Below, piece after piece: positions 45,044 through 54,356 of a stretch of DNA of 64,000 nt (position 1 is its first letter; every line of letters begins with the position of its first letter). The notes under the pieces were generated by a model. The model saw only the letters and a program-made list of their open reading frames with translations. It made no database searches and was not told the DNA's origin. This DNA is from CAYOZN01 sp964408455 (GTDB lineage Bacteria; Planctomycetota; Phycisphaerae; UBA1845; UTPLA1). Position numbers and translations under genes: made by a program. The stretch covers positions 3,542-67,541 of the forward strand of contig CAYOZN010000030.1 in NCBI GenBank assembly GCA_964408455.1. Direction: 5' to 3'.

Positions 45044-47764
45044 ATGTGGATGAGCCGAGGGATTGTGTGGGGTATCGCAGCGTGCCTCTGTTGCTGGGCT
45101 TGTGCGGACCAGGTCAAAGCAGATCAGGAGTCGGACTTCGGTGTAGCAGAGATCGAAACCGAAGAGGCATTTGCCGAACCAGCGCAGCCTGCCGGGCCTC
45201 CCGCGCCGCGCGGCGTGTGTGGAACTGTGATCTTTGAAGCATCGCCGACCGGCCCCGCTGCCACCGGCGGCGAGATCACGCTGACCACGCAGCCTGATCA
45301 GTTTCTGGGCGACGAAGTCAATCTGGCGGGCACCGAGCGGGAAATCTGCGAGATTACGGTACTGGTGCGAACAACACTTTCGTCGGGCTCGTTGGACCCT
45401 CGCACCCTGACGATGCACATCTGGAGTCAGTGTCCGGCATCGGGCGCCGACGCGGCCCTGGGTACCTGCGGCGCCAATCCGAATGCGAGCCTGATCGCCA
45501 CCACTTCTACCGTCTGGACGCCGACCGCGGTCACGACCTATGAGCCCGCGGTTTTTACATTTAATCCGCCGGTGCTCGTACCGAACACGATTTCGGTGAT
45601 GCTCAAGGTCGAGAATATCGCCACGCCGATTCGGACGTCCTGTTGCGTGGATTCGGTTCCATCCATCGGCACGTCAACCGATTGGTTCATTCGTTGCGGA
45701 GCCGGTGGCGCAACGACCACCAACGGTTGCAATCGCAATTTTACGGGCAGCGACATCATGGCCATGGAAATTCAGGCCGTGGCGCAGCTCGGTGTGGGCA
45801 AATGCTGCTTCCCCGATGATACCTGTCAGAATCTGACCGGCTCCGCCTGTTCCGTCGCCGGCGGCGCGTTTGGCGGCGAGGGAACGACATGCGACACCGG
45901 CTGCCCGGGAGCGTGCTGCCTGCCGGATGGCACCTGCCAGTCCTTGTCCGCGTCGGCATGCTCTTCGGCCGGCGGCACATACTTTGGCGCATTGACCGAC
46001 TGCGCCGACATCGAACCGTGCGGCGGCGCGTGCTGCCAGTTGGATGGCAGCTGCGCAGTAACCACTCAAATCGGATGCGTATCGGATGGCGCAGGCTTCC
46101 AGGGCTACGGCACCAACTGCACCACGGTGAACTGCGCAACCGTTCAATTCTGCGGCACCGGCTTCTCGGGCGCGCCGACGGACTTTCAAGGGCACGAGCC
46201 GAATATCATTGCCACCGTGTCAGACCTGAACCCGACCTTCGGGATCTTCCGCGCGGCCGACAACTTCACGGCGGCCGCCGATGACACGATCACGGCCATC
46301 AGCTGGTGGGGCTATTATCGCCAGCATTCACCCGCCCTTGACGCCTGTAACCCTCAGAGCGGCGACACGCCCGACGACTTCACCGTGACGATTTATGAAA
46401 ACCTGCTCGATCTGCCGGCGTCCGATGTCCCGGCGCTGGCGAGTTTCTCGGTCAATCCGACCAAGACCAGCACCACGGTGCTGGTGAGCGGTCGTCTTTC
46501 TCACAAGTATGAGGCGGTTCTGCCGCAGGGCGTGCCGGTGGCGGCGAATACCTGCTACTGGATTTCAATCGTCAACAACACGAGCGGCGTGTGCCATTGG
46601 CTGTGGCAGACGGCGCCCACGAGCGACGGCTTGAGCGCAAACAATGGCAACGCCTCCGGACCGTTCGCGAGCAGCGACCAGGAACTGTATGACCTGGCGT
46701 TTTGCCTGGACATCGAGATTCTGCCGGATGGCTGCAACAGCGACATCGAGCCGGCGCGAGCCTGTTGCCCGCCGCCGGGCGCCGGGGGATGTCAGGAAGT
46801 GGGCCCCAGCACCTGCGTAGCCATGGGCGGTCTGATCGGCGGTCCCGACTCGGTGTGTACGCCGACGTCCTGCGACGGCGCATGCTGTGTCTCCGACGGC
46901 CAGGGCGGCTTCAATTGCTCGATCACGCCGGAAAGCACCTGCTTCGATAACGGCGGCATCTGGAATGGCGCCTTCAGCACCTGCGAATCGCAGCCGTGCT
47001 CCGGTGCATGCTGCCTCTTTGACGGCACCTGCAATGAAGGCGTGTCCCTGATCACCTGTGCCGAATTCCCCCCTGCCGGCGGCGTCTATCACGGCGGGCT
47101 GACGTGTGCAGAATTGAACTGCGGCGCGCCGCTCATCTGCGACGCCTCCACGGTAGCGTGCGGCGGTTCCACCACAGTGGACAACACGGCGCTTGCGTCA
47201 AATGCCGCCCCTCCGGTGCAGCCAGTCACGCAGAGCTGCTTCGGCGGCGGGGCCGCTGTGGGTGTCGGCGCCTTCTGGGTGAGCTTTGTGGGCGATGGCC
47301 AGGACGTGAAAGTCTCGCTCTGCAACAGCGAAGTGGCCGACACCGTACTGTCGGTGTATACGCGGGCTGACAACAATTGTGCCGCTGTGGTCGATGCCGA
47401 CGAAGTGGCATGCAGTGAGGACGTTGCCGGCTGCGGTAGCGGACTGCTGTCGGAAGTCTGCGTGCCCGCCAGCGTGGTTGGCCAGACTTACTGGGTCCTG
47501 GTCAGCTCCTTCGATGCGAACTCGGCGGGAACGATCCAGGTCGACATCACCTGCCCGTGCGAAGATTGCGGCACGTGCCCCGGCGACGTCTCCGGTGACA
47601 ACACCAGGGACGGCATAGATGTGCAGGCGTTCGTCGATTGCGCTCTGGGCCTGAGCCAGGATTGCGGATGCGCAGACCTGGATTCGGACAACGACATCGA
47701 CGAGGTAGACGGCGCGCTACTGGCTGACGAACTCGTCAATGTCACCGGCGCATGCCCTCCGTAA
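45044..47764 (+). CDS. Cys-rich repeat secreted protein, tandem paralog 2
   Basis: 906 residues from ATG 45044, after AAAAGGAG; the next ATG is two codons in. The signal peptide ends QVKA (about 25). The domain order is the same as in paralog 1, but with three modules rather than four in the first cluster (GKCCFPDDTC, GACCLPDGTC, GACCQLDGSC) and three in the second (RACCPPPG, GACCVSDG, GACCLFDG). It ends in a dockerin-type pair (GDVSGDNTRDGIDVQAF, LDSDNDIDEVDGALL). The second module cluster and the following beta domain are the most similar regions. This implies a tandem duplication with module loss or gain. Confidence 0.8.
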   Translation: MWMSRGIVWGIAACLCCWACADQVKADQESDFGVAEIETEEAFAEPAQPAGPPAPRGVCGTVIFEASPTGPAATGGEITLTTQPDQFLGDEVNLAGTEREICEITVLVRTTLSSGSLDPRTLTMHIWSQCPASGADAALGTCGANPNASLIATTSTVWTPTAVTTYEPAVFTFNPPVLVPNTISVMLKVENIATPIRTSCCVDSVPSIGTSTDWFIRCGAGGATTTNGCNRNFTGSDIMAMEIQAVAQLGVGKCCFPDDTCQNLTGSACSVAGGAFGGEGTTCDTGCPGACCLPDGTCQSLSASACSSAGGTYFGALTDCADIEPCGGACCQLDGSCAVTTQIGCVSDGAGFQGYGTNCTTVNCATVQFCGTGFSGAPTDFQGHEPNIIATVSDLNPTFGIFRAADNFTAAADDTITAISWWGYYRQHSPALDACNPQSGDTPDDFTVTIYENLLDLPASDVPALASFSVNPTKTSTTVLVSGRLSHKYEAVLPQGVPVAANTCYWISIVNNTSGVCHWLWQTAPTSDGLSANNGNASGPFASSDQELYDLAFCLDIEILPDGCNSDIEPARACCPPPGAGGCQEVGPSTCVAMGGLIGGPDSVCTPTSCDGACCVSDGQGGFNCSITPESTCFDNGGIWNGAFSTCESQPCSGACCLFDGTCNEGVSLITCAEFPPAGGVYHGGLTCAELNCGAPLICDASTVACGGSTTVDNTALASNAAPPVQPVTQSCFGGGAAVGVGAFWVSFVGDGQDVKVSLCNSEVADTVLSVYTRADNNCAAVVDADEVACSEDVAGCGSGLLSEVCVPASVVGQTYWVLVSSFDANSAGTIQVDITCPCEDCGTCPGDVSGDNTRDGIDVQAFVDCALGLSQDCGCADLDSDNDIDEVDGALLADELVNVTGACPP

Positions 47765-47821
47765 CGTCGGATCATTCATCTCCGGCAATGCGTCCGGCGA
47801 TGGCATTTGCCTTGAATCAAT

Positions 47822-47858
47822 CGGCCCCCGGAGTGACCTGCTCCGGGGGCCGTTTCCG
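47822..47858 (+). terminator. Terminator of Cys-rich paralog 2
   Basis: CGGCCCCCGGAG (47822-47833) pairs perfectly with CTCCGGGGGCCG (47841-47852), 12 pairs with a 7-base loop, followed by TTTCCGTTTC. Confidence 0.85.
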
Positions 47859-47934
47859 TTTCAGCAATCCCTGGGATGCCGCGCTCGCACGAAGTTTCGA
47901 GCCCGGTTGCCGCGCAATGCCGTGCCCCCCGGTC

Positions 47935-49293
47935 TCAGGCCCCGTCCCTTTCCGCCGGCCGGACGCCCGCAGGCGTGTATGCCAGCGGGTCCACGGTGTG
48001 GGCATAACGGCGCACGAACTCTTCCTCGCTCATGCGCGCCGCGGCGGCGAGTCGGGCCAGCATGACGGCATCGGAAAAGTCGTTTTTTTCGAGGCAGATC
48101 ATATAGGCGCGGGCCACGCGATAGTCGTCGGAGTTGATATCGACGGTGCGAATGCGCGTACGATTGGTGCGCTCGTCAATCATGCCATTGAAGGCCATGG
48201 GGCAGATGTTGCTTCCCTGAAGCGTGACCATGACGCCGCCCCGCAGATCGAGCGATTCATCCCGCAGCAGGCGGATGGCGCCATTGCCCAGATCGCGGCA
48301 ATAGGCCATGTCAAACGGAACGGGGGGAGCGCATCGAAGCATGTAGCCCAGCGTCTGGGGAATGACGGTGAACTTGTCGTTACGCGCGGCGAAGCGGCGG
48401 ATCAATTCGTCGGCAAGCAGACGGGCCAGCGGCACTTCAGCCAGGCGGAGATGACCGGCGGCATCGAGCGGCACCTTCTTGCCGAGTAGTGCCTCCAGTT
48501 CTTCGGGATCGCCAAGTCGATAGGCGAGCCCCTCTGCCACGATAACGACACCGTACGGGCGGTGCATGGCGTTGCGCTTGATGATGGCGCCTTCCACGAC
48601 GTCGGCCAGGTATTCGAACCGGATGTTCTCCGGAAAGGCCTCGGGAATGAGCGTGAGCGTGGCGCCGGTCGACTTTCCCATGCCGAGGGCGAGAAAACCG
48701 GCGTGTCGCCCCATGGCCACAACGACGTACCAGCGGCCGGTGGTGCGGGCATCTTCCATGAGGTTGGCCACCAGCTCGCTGCCCAGATGGCGCGCGGTGT
48801 TAAAGCCAAAGGTCGGCACGTCGCCGGGCAGCGGCAGATCATTGTCGATGGTCTTGGGCACGTGGACCACGCGAATGCGGCCGTCGGTCCTGGCGGCGAT
48901 GAAGCGGGCGGACAGGGCCGTATCGTCCCCGCCGATGGTCATAACGTGGGTGACCCCCAGTTCCGCGAAGTGCTTCAGCACGCGGTTCACCTTGGCGTCG
49001 TCGGGCTGCACGACGGTGGAGTGCTTGAGCTTGGCCTCGTCGAGCAGCGTCGTGCGGCTGATTCGAAGGATCGAGCCGCCGGCGAAATGGATGCGGGCGA
49101 CGCCGTTGATCGTCAGCTCTGTCGTGTGGCGTTCGCACACGAATTGTTCCGAGGCGACCCACTTGAAGCCATCGTAGAACCCCACGACCGACATGCCGTG
49201 ATTGATGGCCTCGATGGTGGCGGCGCCGATGACGGCGTTGATGCCGGGAGCGGGTCCACCGGCAACGATGATGGCGAGTTTCTGTTTGCTCAT
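47935..49293 (-). CDS. pfp: 6-phosphofructokinase, pyrophosphate-dependent type
   Basis: 452 residues. It phosphorylates fructose 6-phosphate in glycolysis, reversibly when PPi is the donor. GGPAPGINAVIG is the N-terminal phosphate loop. IGGDDT has Asp where ATP enzymes have Gly, and PKTIDND has Lys where ATP enzymes have Gly; both are the PPi-type signature. MGRHAGFLALG and PEAFPE are the substrate-binding regions. Donor specificity is inferred from these residues. It stands alone between the Cys-rich gene (convergent) and GH57. Confidence 0.88.
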   Translation of the reverse strand: MSKQKLAIIVAGGPAPGINAVIGAATIEAINHGMSVVGFYDGFKWVASEQFVCERHTTELTINGVARIHFAGGSILRISRTTLLDEAKLKHSTVVQPDDAKVNRVLKHFAELGVTHVMTIGGDDTALSARFIAARTDGRIRVVHVPKTIDNDLPLPGDVPTFGFNTARHLGSELVANLMEDARTTGRWYVVVAMGRHAGFLALGMGKSTGATLTLIPEAFPENIRFEYLADVVEGAIIKRNAMHRPYGVVIVAEGLAYRLGDPEELEALLGKKVPLDAAGHLRLAEVPLARLLADELIRRFAARNDKFTVIPQTLGYMLRCAPPVPFDMAYCRDLGNGAIRLLRDESLDLRGGVMVTLQGSNICPMAFNGMIDERTNRTRIRTVDINSDDYRVARAYMICLEKNDFSDAVMLARLAAAARMSEEEFVRRYAHTVDPLAYTPAGVRPAERDGA

Positions 49294-49631
49294 GTGAGTC
49301 CGTGCCGCTGCGTTGCATCGGCGAAACCGGGTATTCTAGCCAGGGCGGCCCGACTGGCGAGCGCCGACGGCGGCAGGTTCAGCAATCGTTCGCGCGAAAA
49401 CGCTTGATGCATCGCATCGGCCAGCAGCCAAAACCCCCGCCGACGTGCACCGAGCTTCGCGGCGGCCTGTCGCTCGTCCTTCTTATCGAATGTACAGATA
49501 TCATCGAATTCCCTCGGCGCCGCCCGGTCCGAAATCAGGCACGCGGCCGGGGCCTGCGAATAGCGGCCCGGTCCGATAGCACCGAATAGCGGTCTAAACG
49601 ATGACGCGGGATCATCCTGCGGCCGCAGACG
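49294..49631. other. Intergenic region, nothing recognised
   Basis: 338 bases upstream of the phosphofructokinase gene and downstream of GH57. It contains a short direct repeat, GAATAGCGG (near 49558 and 49585), and no ORF or RNA that I can support. Confidence 0.4.
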
Positions 49632-50801
49632 TCACTTGATGCGCGAGCTGATGTTGTCGAGGACGTTCATGAAATTGATGTAGCTGTCGTAGGGCGACTC
49701 GTAGGGATTGAAGTACTTGTGAACGTCGCCGTCGGCGAAGTACTTGGTGCACATGTAATAGAAATGGTCGGACGTGGTGAGCCGCCGCCAGTCGGACAGG
49801 ACCTGAGGATCGCCCTTGGCCTTCACCGCCGATTCGAGGCGGTACAGCTCGGTCAGGGCGTTGGACTGCATGGCGTTGCCGAGCCAGGCCGAAAGATCGC
49901 GCTCGGTATCGGCCCAGCTGATGAGATGATGGGCGTCGAAGACGCCGGCGGGCTCGTAGGCGGCCGCGACTTCCGACGGCGTCTTGAAATCGTTGTCGCG
50001 ATACTTCATCACTTCGCCCGGCATGTAATAGAGAAAATCGAAGATGCCGGTGTCGGACCACTGGTGTTCGCCGAAGGTCTCGTAGTCCATGAACAGGTTC
50101 ACGGTATAGCCGTTGCCGTTCACCTGGTTGACCCAGCCCGCGAATTTTTCGGCCGTCAGCGGCCACTCGGACCAGGCACGGTTGCCGAAGCGAAAGGCGA
50201 TATCGTCGGACAGGCGGAAGTTCTTGAGCAGGACGCGAATGGGCGCATTCGGCGGCTGGTACACGAAGTTGGGCGAGCGAAAGCCCAGCAGGTGATCGGC
50301 GCCTTCGGCAATGACGGCGCGATAGCCCATATCGTGGACCGTGCGGGCCAGCTCGTTGTTGTAGATCAGCTCGGTATTGCGAAACGTGGTGCTGCGCCGG
50401 CCGAAGAGTTCCTGAATGCGTTCCTGCTGGAGGGCGATCTGCTCGCGGAATTCGTCGAGCGAATAGAGAAACGACAGGCTGTGATAGAACGTCTCGGCCA
50501 GGAACTCAACGCAGCCCGTATCGGCGAGGCGGCGAAAGCTGTCAATGACCTCGGGGCAATAGGCGGCGAACTGATCGAGGGCGACGCCGGTAATGCTGTA
50601 GGACACGCGGAATCGGCCATCGTGCAGGCGAATGAGATCGTAGATGCACTGATTGGCGGGGAGATAGCACTTGCGTGCCACCTTGCGGCAGATGTCGGCG
50701 TTCTTGGCTTCGTCGAAGTAATCGGGAACGGTGTCAAAAACCGAGTAGCGGCGCAGGCGATAGGGCTGGTGGACCTGGAAGTAGAAACAGACGGATGCCA
50801 T
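49632..50801 (-). CDS. Glycoside hydrolase family 57 (alpha-amylase/branching type)
   Basis: 389 residues. The GH57 motifs are in order: FQVHQPYRL near residue 8; FYHSLSFL near 105; RNTELIYNN with the likely catalytic nucleophile Glu144; and FMDYETFGEHQW with the acid Asp. It acts on alpha-1,4-glucans in the cytoplasm. The length is that of the short GH57 clade without the C-terminal helical extension of branching enzymes, so an amylase or glucanotransferase is likelier. It follows the GT4 gene by 118 bases on the same strand, so the pair is probably one operon for alpha-glucan metabolism. Confidence 0.88.
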   Translation of the reverse strand: MASVCFYFQVHQPYRLRRYSVFDTVPDYFDEAKNADICRKVARKCYLPANQCIYDLIRLHDGRFRVSYSITGVALDQFAAYCPEVIDSFRRLADTGCVEFLAETFYHSLSFLYSLDEFREQIALQQERIQELFGRRSTTFRNTELIYNNELARTVHDMGYRAVIAEGADHLLGFRSPNFVYQPPNAPIRVLLKNFRLSDDIAFRFGNRAWSEWPLTAEKFAGWVNQVNGNGYTVNLFMDYETFGEHQWSDTGIFDFLYYMPGEVMKYRDNDFKTPSEVAAAYEPAGVFDAHHLISWADTERDLSAWLGNAMQSNALTELYRLESAVKAKGDPQVLSDWRRLTTSDHFYYMCTKYFADGDVHKYFNPYESPYDSYINFMNVLDNISSRIK

Positions 50802-50919
50802 GTTACAGCAGTTCGACGGCGTATTCAGTATCAGACGGCATTCTAATCACCAGCAGCGATCTCTCAAGGCACGCCCCGGCCCCACCGACCGGCGTGTCGC
50901 GCGCGGGCCACGCAGCGCT

Positions 50920-52296
50920 TCAATGCCTGCGCGCGTCGACCGCGCGCTCGTAGACTTCCACGCAGCCCTGAGCCGATTCCTTCCACGTCAGGCGCCGAAC
51001 TTCGAAGCTGCCGTGTTCGCGCAGCGTGGCCTGGAGCGGCGGATGGCGCAGCACCGCGACGATCTTGTTGGCCATCTCGTTCACGTCCCAGAAATCGACC
51101 TTGAGCACGTGCGTCAGAATTTCGGATACGCCGGATTGCTTCGAAATGAGCACCGGCACGTCGTGAGACAGGGCCTCGAGCGGAGCAATGCCGAACGGCT
51201 CGCTCACGCTGGGCATGACGTAAAGATCGGCCATCTTGAAGACGCGGGCCACGTCGGCGCCGCGGAGGAAGCCGGTAAACAGGACCTTGTGCCCGATGCC
51301 CAGCTCTGCACTCATCTCGATGGAACGGCGGATCATGTCGCCGCTGCCGGCCATGATGAAGCGAACATTGGGCCACAGCGCCAGCACCTTCTTGGCCGCC
51401 ATCAGAAAGTACTCGGGACCCTTCTGCATGGTGATGCGCCCGAGAAAGAGCACGATCTTCTCGTCGCGGCCAATGGGCTCGGGCAGGGGGCTGTGCTCGC
51501 CGTTCACGTCGATCGCGTTGTACACGACTTCGAGCTTGTGGGCCGGGACCGAATAGCGGCTGAGCAGGATGTTGCGCGTGAGAAAGCTGACGCAGATGAT
51601 GCGATCGGCGGCATGAAAACCGTGCCGCTCGACGTCGTAGATGCGCTGGTTGACGTGCTCGCCGCTGCGGTCGAATTCCGTCGAGTGGATGTGCACCACC
51701 AGCGGCTTGCCCGTCGCCGCGGCGACGGCAATGCCGGCGGGATAGGTCATCCAGTCGTGGGCGTGTATGACGTCGAACGTCTCCGTCATCGCCATCTGCA
51801 CGGCGATCGCGGCGTAACGCTGAATCTCCAGGAACATATCCCCGCCGTAGTGACCTGGCGCGACGGCGGATGCGCCCAGGTTGAGCACGCTGGTGGGCGT
51901 CTCGCCAGGCGGGGGCTGCGCCGAATCGGAAGCCCCGGGGCCGGCCGGCTCCTCCACCGTGCCACCCGGCGTGCGCGAGCTGATGGCCTGCGAGCCCTCG
52001 GGCCCCGGCCGGTCATAGGGCCGCAGCGTCGCGGGGATGGCGCGGAACTCGACGTGTTCGAGCTCGGGAAGCTGGTACGACTTGTATTGAATGGCCGCGG
52101 CCGCCTGCGCCATCTGAAGTGCCGTCGGCGTTCGGAGCTGCACGTGTGTCGCCGCGGAGGCATCGACGCTCTGCGGCAGGACGAAAACCACTTCGTGACC
52201 AAGCTGGGAGAGGGCGCGCGTGAGCCCATAACAGGCGGTACCCAGCCCCCCGCTGATGAACGGAGGAAACTCCCAACCAAGCATGAAAATGCGCAT
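50920..52296 (-). CDS. Glycosyltransferase family 4 / glycogen-synthase-like protein
   Basis: 458 residues from ATG 52296. The N-terminus MRIFMLGWEFPPFISGGLG is the sugar-nucleotide-binding start of GT4/GT5 glucan synthases. The middle has VIHAHDWMTYPAG, and the C-terminal Rossmann domain has FLGRITMQKGPEYFL and EPFGIAPLEAL with the E-x7-E motif. A Pro/Gly/Ser-rich insert (about 120-160) is unusual. It precedes the GH57 gene. Together they suggest synthesis and trimming of an alpha-glucan from a nucleotide glucose, in line with the debranching enzyme at 11.8-14.0 kb. Confidence 0.87.
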   Translation of the reverse strand: MRIFMLGWEFPPFISGGLGTACYGLTRALSQLGHEVVFVLPQSVDASAATHVQLRTPTALQMAQAAAAIQYKSYQLPELEHVEFRAIPATLRPYDRPGPEGSQAISSRTPGGTVEEPAGPGASDSAQPPPGETPTSVLNLGASAVAPGHYGGDMFLEIQRYAAIAVQMAMTETFDVIHAHDWMTYPAGIAVAAATGKPLVVHIHSTEFDRSGEHVNQRIYDVERHGFHAADRIICVSFLTRNILLSRYSVPAHKLEVVYNAIDVNGEHSPLPEPIGRDEKIVLFLGRITMQKGPEYFLMAAKKVLALWPNVRFIMAGSGDMIRRSIEMSAELGIGHKVLFTGFLRGADVARVFKMADLYVMPSVSEPFGIAPLEALSHDVPVLISKQSGVSEILTHVLKVDFWDVNEMANKIVAVLRHPPLQATLREHGSFEVRRLTWKESAQGCVEVYERAVDARRH

Positions 52297-52479
52297 GGTC
52301 ACTGACCGATCAGAAACGAGGACGGCCGGCAGCCACCGGTCCCGACTCGCCATGGCTGTACCGGGCTGGGCCCACCAGCAGGAAAAGCCGTGGAAGGTGC
52401 CAGCGGGCAGAGGCGACAGACTTCGAGCCCGGTGAATATATGCGTGGGCGACGTGCTGTCAATAAAGAAGCCGCGGGTT

Positions 52480-53367
52480 TCACAGGCGGCCGGCGGCATA
52501 GTCGCGGGCAGCCTGGCGATACCAGCCTTCGCCCCAGGCAAGCAGGCCATGAAGAAACAGCGCGCCGATTGCCACCGGCGCAATAAGGCCGCAACTGCGG
52601 ATGAACGGCACGATGGCATCGGGTGCATCGGCGAGCGTGACAACATCGTCATGCTCGTCGCGGGCTTCCGCACAGTGCCAGTGCTCGCGCAGCTCCGCGC
52701 CGGTCATGTTTAAATCGGCCTCGAACAACAGCTCCGGCTGGTGAATCTCCTTGTCCCGCACGAGGCCGGTGCAGATAAGGTTCTTGTAATCCGTTCCCCG
52801 CACCCCCAGTTCCTCGACCAGCTCGCGGGCCAGGCTGCCGAATGGATCGACTGCCCCGTCCGGCGAGCGGTCGCGCTCTTCGAGTGCCCCGCCAAATGTG
52901 TGTACGTGTTCGGCGTGGTACGACACCCGCACCGAGCGGCGGCCGTAGCAGATGAGTCCATCGCTGGAGATCAGGGTCGCGGTCGTGCCAATCGGATTGG
53001 CAAAGCGTCGCCAGCCGAACTCCGCCAGGCGATGGCGATTAAAGAGATTAGTGCCCACGAAATCGCGATAGCACGTGGGCCCCACGGTGAGCTGCAACGA
53101 TGCGCCATCCTCGGCAGGCACGCCTGGATCGCCGCCGGCCGGGCTTACCGCATGATCCACGTACCGCAGCAGCGGCCCGTTGAAGAGGAGTCGATCGTGG
53201 TCGCGGGCCAGCGCCGTCTGCCGATCCCATTCCTCGGCGATCAGCGCCTCGAGCAGATCGGTCGTGGGCCGGACATCGTCCACGAGCCGCACGCGGACCT
53301 GCTCGCGGGGAAAGCGGCCGACAGCATCGACGAAGAATGGCAGATGATCCACGGCGGAGCCGTTCAT
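52480..53367 (-). CDS. Nudix-like hydrolase
   Basis: 295 residues. Near residue 160, FGGALEERDRS...DPFGSLARELVEELGV matches the Nudix box (G-x5-E-x7-REVxEExGU), with an insert in the first part. The flanking beta strands fit the fold (ATLISSDGLICYGRRSVRVSY). The N-terminal ~110 residues have no known domain. A hydrophobic stretch near the end (LIAPVAIGALFLHGLLAW) could be a membrane contact. Substrate (a nucleoside diphosphate derivative) unknown. Confidence 0.65.
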   Translation of the reverse strand: MNGSAVDHLPFFVDAVGRFPREQVRVRLVDDVRPTTDLLEALIAEEWDRQTALARDHDRLLFNGPLLRYVDHAVSPAGGDPGVPAEDGASLQLTVGPTCYRDFVGTNLFNRHRLAEFGWRRFANPIGTTATLISSDGLICYGRRSVRVSYHAEHVHTFGGALEERDRSPDGAVDPFGSLARELVEELGVRGTDYKNLICTGLVRDKEIHQPELLFEADLNMTGAELREHWHCAEARDEHDDVVTLADAPDAIVPFIRSCGLIAPVAIGALFLHGLLAWGEGWYRQAARDYAAGRL

Positions 53368-53494
53368 GACGGCATGCTACGAGAATTCGGACGGCCGTGC
53401 ATGCACCCGGTGTGCGCAGCCCTGCGTTGATACGTCGGACCGCAGCGCATCCGCGAAACGATGGGATCTCAAGCGCACCACATGACCGAAAAAT

Positions 53495-54289
53495 TCAGGG
53501 CGCCTGCTGACACGCCTTGGCTTCGTCCGCCAGATCGTCAAAGGGAATCAGGCAGTAGTCGTTTGTGACGTGCATGCCCTTCTGCATCTGAATGAAGTCC
53601 ACATGCCCATCCAGAAATGCGATGTTGTGCTTGGCGGGCTTGGCGTGCCAGTCAAACGAGGCGGATTCAGCCTTGTCCCACGATGCAATGAAGCCGAAGT
53701 CCCCGATGAGCGGAACGTCCGCGTGCGAGACCGAAACCCGTGCCCGCGTCAGCCGCTTCATGCGTTTGTTGACCTTTTGCATGAGGGAATAACACGCATC
53801 AAACGGGTTCGCGGGGAGCTGGTCCTGGCCGACGAGAAACACATTGGTCATATAGCTGGTGCCGTAGTAGTCATAGCAGCTCGGTTTCCGCGACTTGTTA
53901 CCCACGTCCAATGGGCATCGAAAGACGTCAATGCCTGCGGTCGTCACGAGGGGTTGGTTCAGCTGCGCATTAAGCGGCTTGGCAATGTCGGGACCGTATG
54001 TCGGCTGGGTAATTCCCTGTTTACCGCCATAGTTGATGTGAGTGTTGACGTCCTGGAGGAAGTGATCACTGTTCTGGTTGCAGTATTCGGACCACGCACG
54101 TGCAAGCTCGCGGAGGTTGGACTTGCAGGCCGTGGTCCAGCTGGCCCGCCTCGCCGCACTCAACGATGGCAGCAGGATTGCCAGAATCATCGAAATGATG
54201 GCGATCACGACCAGCAGTTCGACGACCGTGAATCCACGATGTAAGCAACGCACGCGCGTCGGTCGTCTGTCAAAAGAGTAGCGCTTCAT
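53495..54289 (-). CDS. Type II secretion/type IV prepilin-like protein (H-x9-DG type)
   Basis: 264 residues from ATG 54289. After a basic leader, RGFTVVELLVVIAIISMILAILLP (about 18-41) is a canonical prepilin-peptidase site with Glu at +5. The C-terminal end has FDWHAKPAKHNIAFLDGHVDF, the HNxxFxDGHV motif of planctomycete prepilin-like proteins (DUF1559-related). CKSNLRELARAWSEYC follows the helix as in GspG-type pseudopilins. Exported and assembled or anchored at the envelope. It lies 67 bases downstream of the kinase gene, on the same strand. Confidence 0.85.
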   Translation of the reverse strand: MKRYSFDRRPTRVRCLHRGFTVVELLVVIAIISMILAILLPSLSAARRASWTTACKSNLRELARAWSEYCNQNSDHFLQDVNTHINYGGKQGITQPTYGPDIAKPLNAQLNQPLVTTAGIDVFRCPLDVGNKSRKPSCYDYYGTSYMTNVFLVGQDQLPANPFDACYSLMQKVNKRMKRLTRARVSVSHADVPLIGDFGFIASWDKAESASFDWHAKPAKHNIAFLDGHVDFIQMQKGMHVTNDYCLIPFDDLADEAKACQQAP

Positions 54290-54356
54290 TACAGATCTCT
54301 CCATTCTGTAAGGCACGCGACCACTTATACGCGGGTCGCGACAGGACTCCAATACC

